A stretch of 64,000 nt of DNA, taken from NCBI GenBank assembly GCA_964371615.1, contig CAYJMS010000002.1, positions 682,001 through 746,000 of the forward strand. The letters are read 5' to 3'. Positions within the stretch are counted from its first letter, which is position 1; every line of letters begins with the position of its first letter. The translations under genes were made by a program, and so were the position numbers. The notes under the pieces were generated by a model. It was not told where the DNA came from. It saw nothing but the letters and a program-made list of their open reading frames with translations, and did not search any database. The DNA is from SpSt-333 sp964371615 (GTDB taxonomy: Bacteria > Bacteroidota > Ignavibacteria > UBA10030 > UBA8401). Below are positions 27,512 through 36,715 of the stretch, one piece after another.

Positions 27512-28231
27512 CTATTTGGTGGCGACATTAAAATATTTTTGAGCATGTTCATAATCTTCCAGAAAATCCACTTCCACGAATGGTGCAGAGCCTATTTCAA
27601 AAGTACGGACATCCTCATGTTCGACGATCAATTCCTGAACCGCGGCCTCCATATAGTAGTCTAATTTCCCCCGCTGGAATAATTGCTCGGCAATCCGCTG
27701 CATCTGGTGCTTTATAGGAAGTGTAAATTTTGCAATACCTAAAAATTCGCCGTCTGCCTGATGATAGTCCATTGTTTTTGAAACCTCTATCAGTTTGCCG
27801 TTTATATCATGTTTAACCTTCATCTCCTCTTCACCGCATTTTTTCGCTTTGTAGGGCAGGACAATAGAACCGCCATACGACCAGAGAGTTTCCCATACTT
27901 GAAAACCGACCAATGTATCGGCATGAAGAAATAAAAAATCATCATCCAAATATGGCAATGCCATAAACAATGAACCCAAAACATTACAATGACTCCAAAA
28001 TGGGTTGTAGATACATTGTATGTTCTGCTGCCCTTTCACATGAGATACTATCGTCTCAGCTTTGAAACCGGTGACAATAAAAATTTTATTGATATTCAAT
28101 TTGTTTAAAATATCAAGGTTGTAATCCAAGAGTGTTTCATTCTCATTCAAAGGAAGCAGGGATTTCGGCAGGTCATTGGTTTTATCCCCGAGTCTGCTTC
28201 CTTTTCCTGCGGCTAAAATAACTGCGATCAT
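27512..28231 (-). CDS. LicC-like cytidylyl/nucleotidyltransferase
   Basis: 239 residues, GT-A-like nucleotidyltransferase. MIAVILAAGKGSRLGDKTND with PKSLLPL is the nucleotide-binding loop. FLFLHADTLV near residue 100 holds the metal-binding Asp. The ending FVEVDFLEDYEHAQKY matches the EIDxxEDY tail of phosphocholine cytidylyltransferases. The family makes CDP- or other NDP-derivatives from small phosphorylated alcohols. Its start overlaps the iron-ADH stop by 4 bp (ATGA), and a TagB/TagF-like transferase follows, so the substrate is probably a polyol phosphate. CTP preference is inferred, not visible. Confidence 0.82.
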   Translation of the reverse strand: MIAVILAAGKGSRLGDKTNDLPKSLLPLNENETLLDYNLDILNKLNINKIFIVTGFKAETIVSHVKGQQNIQCIYNPFWSHCNVLGSLFMALPYLDDDFLFLHADTLVGFQVWETLWSYGGSIVLPYKAKKCGEEEMKVKHDINGKLIEVSKTMDYHQADGEFLGIAKFTLPIKHQMQRIAEQLFQRGKLDYYMEAAVQELIVEHEDVRTFEIGSAPFVEVDFLEDYEHAQKYFNVATK

Positions 28232-29313
28232 AATGAATTTTTTAATATGGCTTCAATAGTTTCTATCGACTTATAACATGGATCATTGTCAAGAGTCCCA
28301 GTAGTTTTTCCGGCGATGAAGGATAGTTGTTCTTTATTTACGCCGATACCGACCAAGTTATAATCAATGTTCATAGATTGTTTAAGTTGATGAACAATTT
28401 CAATCACTCTGTCGACAGACATGTCCAAATCTTTTGCCATGGTGTCAAATGCTGGTGTATTACGTATTTCCTGCAACCAACCTTTATAGAGAATAATTAG
28501 ACCTTGAGCATGGGATGTATTCGTTATAGGTCCCAATGCATATTGTATGCGATGGGGCAGACAGGTTGAGCTTACGGCAAGATTAATACCCATCAGCGCA
28601 GATGCCAAAGCCATTTTTCCCAAACTTTCTCTATTTCCAAAAAATGCCCTTTCCAAATGTCGAAACACAGTTTGGATTGCAGCGATTGATTGATATCGCA
28701 CTAACGGGGTAGAGGACTTTGAAAGATATGTCTCCATTGCATGTGTCATGCAATCGAATCCGCATTCCGCGATCAATTTTTTCGGCGCTGATGCATACAG
28801 TTCCACATCAATAAGCACGGTATCAGGCTGAAGAATTGCACCGCGAATCCCCCCCTTCACATTTTTTTCTTCATCCAGTAAAATAGAACCATAGGACATT
28901 TCGGCGCCAGATCCTGCTGTTGTCGGTACTGCAATTGTTGGTATTTTTTGCGTTGGTAGGTTCTTCTGCCTTCTGAATATTTCGATGATGGAAGCATCAT
29001 TCCAACAGACCGAAAGGGCTTTAGCTGAATCTATTACCGATCCACCCCCTATTGCAATGATGAGATCTGGTTTTACACTATTCTTACAAAATTCATCGAG
29101 TTTTGATATCGGTGCATCTGGTCGCACTGCCAGGAACGTCATTACCGCATACCTGATACTAAGTTCAGTTATTAGCGTTTCTACTGAAATGATCTTCGAA
29201 ACTGTGGGGCTGCTAATTATCAATACAGAAAGATGTTTCGATTCCTGTACTATAGACATCAACGAACGAATGCTTCCAATGTGTATTTTGGGTGCAACAA
29301 AATACGCGGTCAC
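28228..29313 (-). CDS. Iron-containing (group III) alcohol dehydrogenase
   Basis: 361 residues, GTG start overlapping the kinase stop by 4 bp. NAD(P)-binding GGGSVIDSAKA (89-99) and PTTAGSGAE (130-138). The metal ligands appear complete: D187 and H191 in FDCMTH, H254 in CLPHRI, H268 in SHAQG. The family reversibly oxidises alcohols or reduces aldehydes and ketones, including phosphonoacetaldehyde and sugar-derived carbonyls. Here it probably reduces the product of the aldolase/kinase steps to a polyol or polyol phosphate. A phosphonate role is less likely because no PEP mutase is encoded nearby. Confidence 0.88.
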   Translation of the reverse strand: MTAYFVAPKIHIGSIRSLMSIVQESKHLSVLIISSPTVSKIISVETLITELSIRYAVMTFLAVRPDAPISKLDEFCKNSVKPDLIIAIGGGSVIDSAKALSVCWNDASIIEIFRRQKNLPTQKIPTIAVPTTAGSGAEMSYGSILLDEEKNVKGGIRGAILQPDTVLIDVELYASAPKKLIAECGFDCMTHAMETYLSKSSTPLVRYQSIAAIQTVFRHLERAFFGNRESLGKMALASALMGINLAVSSTCLPHRIQYALGPITNTSHAQGLIILYKGWLQEIRNTPAFDTMAKDLDMSVDRVIEIVHQLKQSMNIDYNLVGIGVNKEQLSFIAGKTTGTLDNDPCYKSIETIEAILKNSL

Positions 29314-30830
29314 AAATTCCTCACTATCTGGTTTTTATGAGACCCTTCCAGTTCCTTAACTTTTCTATGACGATCATAGAATGGTGTCATAATCGTATTA
29401 AGTTCTTTATACATCGAGTAATATTCTTCATACAGTATATGATTTTTGGGAGAAGGCAGTATTACTTTTCGGATCTTCACGAATTCTCTCAGCGCCCCTT
29501 CAACTGTGGGGAATACATTATTAGCCATTGTCATCAACATAAATGCTCCGAGGGATGTACTTTCAAAATTCTCGACCACATTTACGGGAACATTACAGAC
29601 ATCTGCCTTTATTTGGTTGATGATATCGAAACGCGATAATCCGCCACTTACTGTGATTGATTTGATTTTGATTCCTGATTCCATTATTAACTCTAATAAT
29701 CCCCTGGTGGCGTAAGCAGTGGATTCAAAGACCGATCGAGTGAATTCCTTCTGTGTTGTATTTCGGTTGATGCCGAAAAACGATGCCGTTGCGTTCGGTT
29801 GATGAAAAGGCGCCCGTTCACCCAACAAATACGGAAGAAAAAGGATACCACCGGCGCCAGGATTACATTCTTGCGCTTGATTATCCATTTCATAGTACGC
29901 TTCCTGATCCGTCGTATCAAAAAACGCCTGTTTGTACCATTCAATGATTCCGCCACCCAGGTTATTCGATGCACCGATCAAGTATTTTTTAAGATGATCA
30001 AGCGATTGGACGAGAAGAAGTTTACTCTTTTTTGTCACACTTTGATCATGAAGCACTCTCACCGATGTGACTGTCCCAGAAACATCGCATGCATTATCCG
30101 TATCTCCATTGCTGGATCCCAGCACGGCGCAGATAGCATCGTACGTCGTAAGAATAAACTGACTATCGGGGTGCAATTTATATTTATGGAGGACCTCGGA
30201 ACAAATAGTATGGAATGAACCGATCTGTAATACCTCAGGAAGGACAGTTTCGGATATGCCCACTTCGCGGATCAGGTCAACAAGATATTCCCCTCCGGAA
30301 TAGAAAGCCTTTCCCGCATTCAATGGATCCGTAATATATTTCCCGGTAAAGAAATAATTGAATATCTCTCCTGCTCCGAGCCAATACCGCACGTTTGTAT
30401 ACACATCGGGTTCATTATCTTTGAACCACAAGACTTTCGGTACCAACGATGAAGAAGAACATGTCAGACCGGTGTCACCATATTTCTGAAACTGCTGTGT
30501 CTGTTTAATAAATGCAGCCTGATGTTCCGATCGTTTATCGGAAACAAGCATTACCTTTGTCAATGGATGGCATTTTTCATCAACACCGACAATACAGGAT
30601 GAACTGGTGGTCACAGTGACATATCTGATCTTATTACTGAGATCGGTATTATCCCTGAGATCTTCAAGTATTTTTTCGAGCAGCACTTTCCATTCTGCCG
30701 CATCCTGTTCAACTTTGTCATGCGAAAGCGTTGTATGCACAGGATGATTTTTTGAGTACAGAGGAACACCACGGTGATCGAAAACAATACCTCTGATAGA
30801 TTTTAATCCTAAATTTATTACCAGGTACAT
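29310..30830 (-). CDS. FGGY-family carbohydrate kinase (xylulokinase-like)
   Basis: 506 residues. The C-terminal FGGY domain has LFLPYLLGERAPFHQPNATA (near 348) and ITVSGGLSRFDIINQIKADV. The catalytic base is D231 in LTTYDAICAV. The N-terminal phosphate motif reads YLVINLGLKS, with Asn6 where the family normally has Asp and Leu-Lys where Thr-Thr/Ser is usual, so metal binding may be altered. It would phosphorylate a ketose, polyol or small alcohol. The stop overlaps the dehydrogenase start, and the ATG is one base after the aldolase stop, so the four genes form one tight operon. Confidence 0.86.
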   Translation of the reverse strand: MYLVINLGLKSIRGIVFDHRGVPLYSKNHPVHTTLSHDKVEQDAAEWKVLLEKILEDLRDNTDLSNKIRYVTVTTSSSCIVGVDEKCHPLTKVMLVSDKRSEHQAAFIKQTQQFQKYGDTGLTCSSSSLVPKVLWFKDNEPDVYTNVRYWLGAGEIFNYFFTGKYITDPLNAGKAFYSGGEYLVDLIREVGISETVLPEVLQIGSFHTICSEVLHKYKLHPDSQFILTTYDAICAVLGSSNGDTDNACDVSGTVTSVRVLHDQSVTKKSKLLLVQSLDHLKKYLIGASNNLGGGIIEWYKQAFFDTTDQEAYYEMDNQAQECNPGAGGILFLPYLLGERAPFHQPNATASFFGINRNTTQKEFTRSVFESTAYATRGLLELIMESGIKIKSITVSGGLSRFDIINQIKADVCNVPVNVVENFESTSLGAFMLMTMANNVFPTVEGALREFVKIRKVILPSPKNHILYEEYYSMYKELNTIMTPFYDRHRKVKELEGSHKNQIVRNL

Positions 30831-30831
30831 A

Positions 30832-31659
30832 TTATATTGAATACTTTAAAATATAAGATTGAAAAAACTGTGGTAGTGTTTCGGAGTAAATTTCCTCCAT
30901 CTTTATTTCATCATAGATTTGATGTCTTTTGGCATATAATCGCACAATGTTCATTGTCTCAAGTTTGAGAGCTGTCGATATATTCAATTTCACAACGCCA
31001 TGATGTATTGCCTTAAAAATCATTTCCTCCGGCATACTAGTACCCCCATGGAGGACAAAGAACGTATCACCGATCGATCCCCTGGCATCTTCTAATAGAT
31101 CGATTCGTATCGTATCGGTGGAAGTATATACACCGTGTGCATTGCCAATAGCAAGTGCCAATAGGTCATATTGGGCCTTGGCGGCGAAACTCTTCAAGTC
31201 ATCAGTCGAATAATGTGCACCGTATTCGGTACCGACATTGTCTTCAACTCCTGCGATCGATCCGAGTTCCGCTTCTAGAAGACATCCGTGGTGATGCGCC
31301 TTGTTATAGGTCCTGTTGGTACGTTCGATGTTTTTATCCAACGATAGATGTGAACCGTCAAACATCACAGAAGCAAATCCTGAATCAATACAAAATCGTA
31401 TGATCTCCTCATCCATACAATGATCCAAATGAAAGAAAACAAATTCATTCTGGAACCTCTTTACAAGGTTTTTAATACCGAAAATGTCTTCAAACAATTT
31501 GATATACTTGGCGGAAAATTGAACGATTACAGGCGCCTGAACGTTCTTCGCGGTTTGAGCCAATAAATGCAGTTGATAATAGTTTTGAATATTAAATGCG
31601 ACGATGCATTTTTTATTCTGCGACAAATGTTTCAATGTTTCCCTTAAATGCGAGTCCAC
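30832..31659 (-). CDS. Class II (zinc) fructose/tagatose-bisphosphate-type aldolase
   Basis: 275 residues, GTG start. Family sites are present: HLDHC (77-81) with catalytic Asp79 and zinc His80, DGSH (101-104), EAELGSIAG (129-137), zinc His in GNAHG (173-176), HGGTS (204-208) and the phosphate loop VVKLNIST. The family cleaves or forms ketose phosphates from dihydroxyacetone phosphate and an aldehyde. A biosynthetic copy in a surface-glycan operon with a kinase, a dehydrogenase and a cytidylyltransferase is unusual. It may build or trim the carbon skeleton of the activated polyol. Confidence 0.85.
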   Translation of the reverse strand: MDSHLRETLKHLSQNKKCIVAFNIQNYYQLHLLAQTAKNVQAPVIVQFSAKYIKLFEDIFGIKNLVKRFQNEFVFFHLDHCMDEEIIRFCIDSGFASVMFDGSHLSLDKNIERTNRTYNKAHHHGCLLEAELGSIAGVEDNVGTEYGAHYSTDDLKSFAAKAQYDLLALAIGNAHGVYTSTDTIRIDLLEDARGSIGDTFFVLHGGTSMPEEMIFKAIHHGVVKLNISTALKLETMNIVRLYAKRHQIYDEIKMEEIYSETLPQFFQSYILKYSI

Positions 31660-31717
31660 GATCGGTTAATACTTTCGAATAAATTACTAAAATATATTCG
31701 GCCAAATCCTGCACTAA

Positions 31718-32992
31718 TTAATACAGACATTCGACCATGTCTGGGCTGAATACCGGTATACCAAGAGTCGTGCGGATTTTTTCTCTCTCCGAAAAAGAAT
31801 CGTCAATAAATATACTATTTTTGTCCTGTATATATTTATATTTTTCATCCTCCTTTGAAATATGTATTATTTCGTCGAACAGAGCACTGATACGGTACTT
31901 CTTCATTGACTGAGCTAAATCCCCGGTATGTTTTGTAATGAGAATTATTTTTTTACTACTCGATACAGCACTCAATAAATAAGATATCATTTCGGTATTT
32001 ATTTTATCGTTCACGATCAAGCAGTCGTCAAAATCGACATATACGTTCGAGTAGTTTATGTCTATTTTAAACTTATTATCCAAAGCTCGATCAAGTTCAA
32101 TATGGTAACTATTTTGTTGTATCTTTACATCAAGGTTAAATGCATCGAAGACACTCAATAGAGCAAAATTCACACCTAGGCCCCGAAAGAGCGATGAGGA
32201 CCCCCCCAATCTTGAAGCAATCTCCAATAAGGTCAAATTCTCGTTCTTGTCTCTCTTCACTTGAAAAAACCAGGCTCCCCTGAATACTAACACTTTGTTT
32301 AACGTCTCAGCCAAAGATCGGAACAGTGTATCGTTTTCGGTGATTGGAATTGTATTGACACTGATCCCATTCATGATGCGTTTCCGGAGCCGTGGTCCGA
32401 CAAAACGCAATTCACCATGCCGGTCCGTAAAACAATCCACGGTATATTCATCACCAGGCAAATACTCCATCACAATGCTTTGAGGATATTCCGAGAGGTG
32501 TGCGCTCAATTGTTCGCTATTGATCACCTTCTTTACCCCCCGGGATCCATAGCCGATATCGGGCTTAATGAAAACAGGAAAATTTTCAATGTCAAATGGA
32601 GAATTATAAACAACAGGGATTTTTACTTTTCCTTTCAGTTTTTCATATGTCTTCAATTTAGAAACGCAGATTTCGGTAGTTTTGGTATCAGATGAAATTA
32701 TTTTGCAATTAATTTCTTTTTCAAATGATTTCAGTTTCCATATCACTTTATCCATGGTAGGGTATATAGCATCTAGAGAGTGGTCGATCACCAGTTTTTT
32801 TAGTGTCGGAATGATTTCCTCAGAATTGATATCAGGAATACCGCCAAGGTAGTTATCAAAGACATATTTTCCATGGTCATCAACACTGCTTCCGCCAATT
32901 AGGTTAATATGTGCAGAATATCGTAGGGACCGATAGATTTCTAGTCCAATTTCGGATCCGCATGGAAACACTAAAATATTGTATCTTTTCAT
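31718..32992 (-). CDS. ATP-grasp ligase fused to a HAD-like domain
   Basis: 424 residues. Residues 1-295 are an ATP-grasp ligase: pre-ATP-grasp Rossmann start YNILVFPCGSEIGLEIYRS, ATP-binding FIKPDIGYGSRGV (141-153), MEYLPGDEYTVD (175-186) and metal-binding LLEIASRLGG (255-264). Residues 316-424 look like a HAD phosphatase core: NVYVDFDDCL with Asp320 and Asp322, the motif II Thr in IILITKH, and motif IV IFIDDS (394-399). ATP-grasp enzymes join a carboxylate to an amine through an acyl phosphate. It lies 10 bp after an aminotransferase gene, so acylation of the new sugar amine is one option. I do not know a characterised protein with this fusion. Confidence 0.78.
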   Translation of the reverse strand: MKRYNILVFPCGSEIGLEIYRSLRYSAHINLIGGSSVDDHGKYVFDNYLGGIPDINSEEIIPTLKKLVIDHSLDAIYPTMDKVIWKLKSFEKEINCKIISSDTKTTEICVSKLKTYEKLKGKVKIPVVYNSPFDIENFPVFIKPDIGYGSRGVKKVINSEQLSAHLSEYPQSIVMEYLPGDEYTVDCFTDRHGELRFVGPRLRKRIMNGISVNTIPITENDTLFRSLAETLNKVLVFRGAWFFQVKRDKNENLTLLEIASRLGGSSSLFRGLGVNFALLSVFDAFNLDVKIQQNSYHIELDRALDNKFKIDINYSNVYVDFDDCLIVNDKINTEMISYLLSAVSSSKKIILITKHTGDLAQSMKKYRISALFDEIIHISKEDEKYKYIQDKNSIFIDDSFSEREKIRTTLGIPVFSPDMVECLY

Positions 32993-33002
32993 TGCCGTTG
33001 AA

Positions 33003-34100
33003 TTAAAGAGTAATCAAAATAAATTCTGAAATTTGTCGGACCAGATCCACGCTCAGATTCTTATACAACGGAAGGCATAATATCCGTGACGCAATATCTT
33101 CGGAGACCGGCATGGGTTCCGATCGGACGATCGTGTGATAGGTATTCACCGACGGATAAAAATAGCGACGGGCGAATATGTTCTGCTGCTGCAATTCTTT
33201 ATCGACATGCAACAGTGTCTTTTCATCCGGAAAAATCACCGGAAAATAACTGCAATTGGATTCGCCGTCTTTCACCATCTGGAACGAGAGGGCGCTGTTC
33301 TTTTCCAGGATCGACCGGTAGAGACGGTATTTCGCCTTCCTGTCTTCTAGCACCTCGCTGATCGTGCGCATATTCGCAATGCCAAGCGCCGCATGTACTT
33401 CGGTCATCTTCCCGTTGAATCCATCCTCAACGATATCCTTCCGGTCATCATGGCCGAAAAACCGGATCCGTTTCAATTTCTCATGGAGCGACAGATCGAG
33501 GGTAATGCATCCTCCTCCTTCGGCAGTGTTCAACAGTTTGGTGGCATGAAAACTAGTGGCGGAAATATCTCCACGTGTAAGAACGGAACTGCCATGATAG
33601 TTCGTCCCGACAGCATGGGCGGCGTCATAGATCACTTTTAGGTTATGTTTCTTTGCGATCGTTTCAATGGTATCACAATCACAGGCATTCCCGAAAACAT
33701 GGACCGGCATGATTGCCACGGTATCCTTGGTGATCTTTTCTTCTATCTTCTTAGGATCCATATTCAACGTCTGCGGATCAATATCGACGAACACCGGTGT
33801 GCACTGTTCCCACTTTATAGCGCTGACTGTCGCTACCCAGGTGAACGGAGTGGTGATAATCTCCCCTTTCAGATCGAGCGCTTTGATTGCCATTTGAATG
33901 GCGATCGTTCCGTTTGTTACTGCCACAATAGACGGGATGTTGAAATAGCGGCAAAAATCTTTCTCGAATTGCTGCACAAGCGGACCATTATGTGTCAGAA
34001 TGCCGCGCTCCCATACCCCTTCCAGCAAACTGAGTAGTTCGGGGAGCGGAGCCAGTGAAGGGCTTGTGACATAGATTGGTTTATCGGATATCTGATGCAT
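33003..34100 (-). CDS. PLP-dependent nucleotide-sugar aminotransferase (DegT family)
   Basis: 365 residues. AVTNGTIAIQMAI (60-72) binds phosphate, VIYDAAHAVG carries the PLP Asp, and K188 in SFHATKLLNT is the cofactor lysine. The SFHATKL motif is typical of members acting on dTDP-4-keto-6-deoxy sugars. Downstream of a 2,3-dehydratase and a 3-ketoreductase, it would aminate C4 (or C3) of a 2-deoxy sugar. It overlaps the oxidoreductase stop by 20 bp. Confidence 0.87.
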   Translation of the reverse strand: MHQISDKPIYVTSPSLAPLPELLSLLEGVWERGILTHNGPLVQQFEKDFCRYFNIPSIVAVTNGTIAIQMAIKALDLKGEIITTPFTWVATVSAIKWEQCTPVFVDIDPQTLNMDPKKIEEKITKDTVAIMPVHVFGNACDCDTIETIAKKHNLKVIYDAAHAVGTNYHGSSVLTRGDISATSFHATKLLNTAEGGGCITLDLSLHEKLKRIRFFGHDDRKDIVEDGFNGKMTEVHAALGIANMRTISEVLEDRKAKYRLYRSILEKNSALSFQMVKDGESNCSYFPVIFPDEKTLLHVDKELQQQNIFARRYFYPSVNTYHTIVRSEPMPVSEDIASRILCLPLYKNLSVDLVRQISEFILITL

Positions 34101-35055
34101 AATTCCGGACTTTCGTTAGAATACGTGATTGATGTAATAATTCCTGATGGAATTGCTGATAGGAATTGTTCTTGATTGCGTCGTAAAAAACCTTCAAAAT
34201 ATTTTTGAACTGGTGATCGGGGCGTACCGAAAGCTGATGTCTTTCATTTTCTTTTTCAAGAATAATCAACGGAGAAAATCCGGGCTGAGCTGTGAAGGCC
34301 CGCTCCATAGTGAGTTTCCCCTTCGTTCCCCATAGTTCGATATTGTTCTGATAAAAATTATCAAAGCCAAATGCAATTTGAGAAACGATATTGTGACTGT
34401 TCCTCAGCATTGCACTCCCTTGAATGTCAACTCCATAATCTTTCGAGATCGTCAATGACGCTGACAATACCTCAAGATCCTCACCAAGAAATATTTGCGA
34501 GGCACGTATCGTATAGGCACCGGCATCCAGCAGCGAACCACCACTCAAATCTTTACTGTACCGAATATTCTCCTTGTCCGCGAATGGTGGAAACCCAAAA
34601 GAGCTGCGCATCAATCGAAGTTCTCCAATCTCCCCGTTGCGGATATAGTTGTGAACCAGTACTAATTGTGAATGATATAGGAATGAGAAACATTCCATGA
34701 TGACCTTTTTTTCCATTCCGGAGACCGAAACAAGTTGCTTTGTTTTTTCCAAACTGTCCGCAATTGATTTTTCGGCTAGCACATGCTTCCCGGATGATAA
34801 CGCTTTCTCCGCCCATTCATTGGTGAGTTTTGTAGGGAGTGGAATATATATTGCATCGACATCGTCACGAGCCAGCAATTGGTCGTACCCATGGACCGCA
34901 CTGCAATTGAATTTTTCGGCAAACAGCTCGGCTTTTTCTTTATCTCTACTAGATACCGCCGCCAGTTCAAATTGTTCCATTGAGCGAATTGCCGGAATCA
35001 TCGTCCGCTCCGCGATTTTGGCACATCCTAATATCCCGATTCGAATTTTTTCCAT
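34081..35055 (-). CDS. NDP-hexose 3-ketoreductase-like Gfo/Idh/MocA oxidoreductase
   Basis: 324 residues. The Rossmann domain starts RIGILGCAKIAERTMIPAI. HVLAEKSIA holds the catalytic Lys (Glu-Lys pair). The substrate domain has the run ECFSFLYHSQL, GEIGELRLMRSSFGF, IRYSKDLSGGSLLDAGAY, which is close to the KijD10/SpnN-type ketoreductases of deoxysugar pathways. These act right after a 2,3-dehydratase to reduce the C3 ketone. The 2,3-dehydratase gene ends 2 bp upstream, which supports this assignment. Confidence 0.83.
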   Translation of the reverse strand: MEKIRIGILGCAKIAERTMIPAIRSMEQFELAAVSSRDKEKAELFAEKFNCSAVHGYDQLLARDDVDAIYIPLPTKLTNEWAEKALSSGKHVLAEKSIADSLEKTKQLVSVSGMEKKVIMECFSFLYHSQLVLVHNYIRNGEIGELRLMRSSFGFPPFADKENIRYSKDLSGGSLLDAGAYTIRASQIFLGEDLEVLSASLTISKDYGVDIQGSAMLRNSHNIVSQIAFGFDNFYQNNIELWGTKGKLTMERAFTAQPGFSPLIILEKENERHQLSVRPDHQFKNILKVFYDAIKNNSYQQFHQELLHQSRILTKVRNYASDIR

Positions 35056-35057
35056 AT

Positions 35058-36488
35058 CTATATAAAATCAATGGCAGCAAGCAAGCTACGCGATTGAATA
35101 TTTAAGTAATTGTTGAATTTGATGAAATAAAACAACTGGTTCAACGTCATCCAGATATAATTAGAAGGAACTTCCACGGGAAATTCCTCGTCCGCCTCAA
35201 TAATAACATTTCTGTTCTGTTCCCGATAGAATCTTCCCCCTTCTTCCGATTGCAGAGTATCGAATCGGATCCGGTCTTTTTTTGCAGTGAGAACATAATC
35301 CAAAAATGGAAGCTTGCCGCTTTCCGTTTCACGATAATTTCCCGTCAAACATTGCACTGTCGGTGCGAATTCCAATACGTCAAAATTTCCGCATTCTAAC
35401 TTGGCCTGCATAAGAACATGCTGTATTCCATCAATTTTTTTGACGACAAAGGCGATTAGACCTTCCTGTGCAGGCTGAATTAACGGTTGTGCCCACCTGG
35501 TTACTTCGCGGTTACCAATTTCAACGTTCGTTGCAATTACCTTAAAGTACTTATTCTGGACGTGATGAATTTCATCATTGTCAATGATCCAATCCCGCAA
35601 AGACGAAAGCGGCTTTGGCGATACCGAGAGATCATACTGCGCCTTCAGATCGGTAAACCAGGCGATGATGTCATCGAAGGTATACAAACTTTTACCGCTG
35701 ATGATCGCCGAATTCAGCATTTGCCTGTTAAATGCAAGTTCGCCAGAATTATCAAACAGGTGAAATACATCGATAACTTCAGAATGATAATCACCGAAAT
35801 TAATACCCGAAACGACAGTCCGGGCGTCCATGTTTACGACATTATCGTATTTCATCAATCGTTTAATTTGACCAAGCGTCAACCATACGAAGTCTTCATG
35901 AGCATTGATTTCACTATTTACTTTGATAATAATATTTCTGTTCCTCTTCCGTAAAAATCGGGCGCCCTGCTCTGATTGCAACTGGTCTACTAATATTTCA
36001 GAGTGTGATCGATTCAGGAAGTAATCGAGATATAACGGTTTTTTCCCTTTATGAACTTGAGTATAATTGCTTTTGGTGGCCTGCAATGTCGGAGATAACT
36101 GCACACTATTGACATTCCCCGGTTCAATTTTTGCCTGCATCAATAAATACAGTATCCCATTAAATTCTTTAGTAATTATCCCAAGGTACCCAATTTCAGG
36201 TTGATTGATTATTGGTTGATCCCATTCGTTTTTCTTTCCATAATTAGTGACAATATTTATACCTTCAATTGAGAAAAATTTTCCCGATGAGTGACGTAAA
36301 GAAGCTTTTGTCTGATCAAAACTCCAATGGTCCAATTCAGAAAATTTTATCCTTTGAACATTCACCTTTACCTGTTCATTACGATGTTTCAGCCAGGACA
36401 ATACCTGTTCGGTAGTAATGAACAGATTCTCCTCCGTCAATGCCGAACGTAAAAATATTTGAGATTTATTTAATGTAGTATTTTTCAT
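35058..36488 (-). CDS. NDP-hexose 2,3-dehydratase (TylX3/EvaA-like)
   Basis: 476 residues made of two similar halves, as in the known family. LQSEQGARFLRKRNRN in the first half corresponds to LQSEEGGRFYREQNRN in the second. LMQAKIEPGN likewise matches LMQAKLECGN, and both halves have SPTLQATKSNY/APTVQCLTGNY. The family removes the 2-hydroxyl of dTDP-4-keto-6-deoxyglucose, opening routes to 2,6-dideoxy sugars best known from antibiotic glycosides. Full length, with no damage seen. It is first in a three-gene set with a 3-ketoreductase and an aminotransferase. The earlier enzymes RmlA and RmlB are not in this window. Confidence 0.88.
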   Translation of the reverse strand: MKNTTLNKSQIFLRSALTEENLFITTEQVLSWLKHRNEQVKVNVQRIKFSELDHWSFDQTKASLRHSSGKFFSIEGINIVTNYGKKNEWDQPIINQPEIGYLGIITKEFNGILYLLMQAKIEPGNVNSVQLSPTLQATKSNYTQVHKGKKPLYLDYFLNRSHSEILVDQLQSEQGARFLRKRNRNIIIKVNSEINAHEDFVWLTLGQIKRLMKYDNVVNMDARTVVSGINFGDYHSEVIDVFHLFDNSGELAFNRQMLNSAIISGKSLYTFDDIIAWFTDLKAQYDLSVSPKPLSSLRDWIIDNDEIHHVQNKYFKVIATNVEIGNREVTRWAQPLIQPAQEGLIAFVVKKIDGIQHVLMQAKLECGNFDVLEFAPTVQCLTGNYRETESGKLPFLDYVLTAKKDRIRFDTLQSEEGGRFYREQNRNVIIEADEEFPVEVPSNYIWMTLNQLFYFIKFNNYLNIQSRSLLAAIDFI

Positions 36489-36715
36489 TACGATCTACTC
36501 GATTTCAGAACGACGCCAAACTCATTGAACGTTGTTGTACTAGCTTGATTTTTCCACTATAATGCACCAATAATTGAGCAGATTACATCACTACTAATTT
36601 CATTATCAAAATCATCTTTGGATCCACCAAGCTTGAAATGCGTTAATCACCAGCACTTTCAATTGTATTCGTATGGTCTTCGCAATACTTGAAATATTAA
36701 TCCGGAAGCCCCCCC

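Noticed and set aside
27512..29313. Phosphonate pathway (2-hydroxyethylphosphonate or aminoethylphosphonate)
   Set aside because: Iron ADH and LicC-like genes occur in such pathways, but no PEP mutase or phosphonopyruvate decarboxylase is encoded, and an aldolase and FGGY kinase are.
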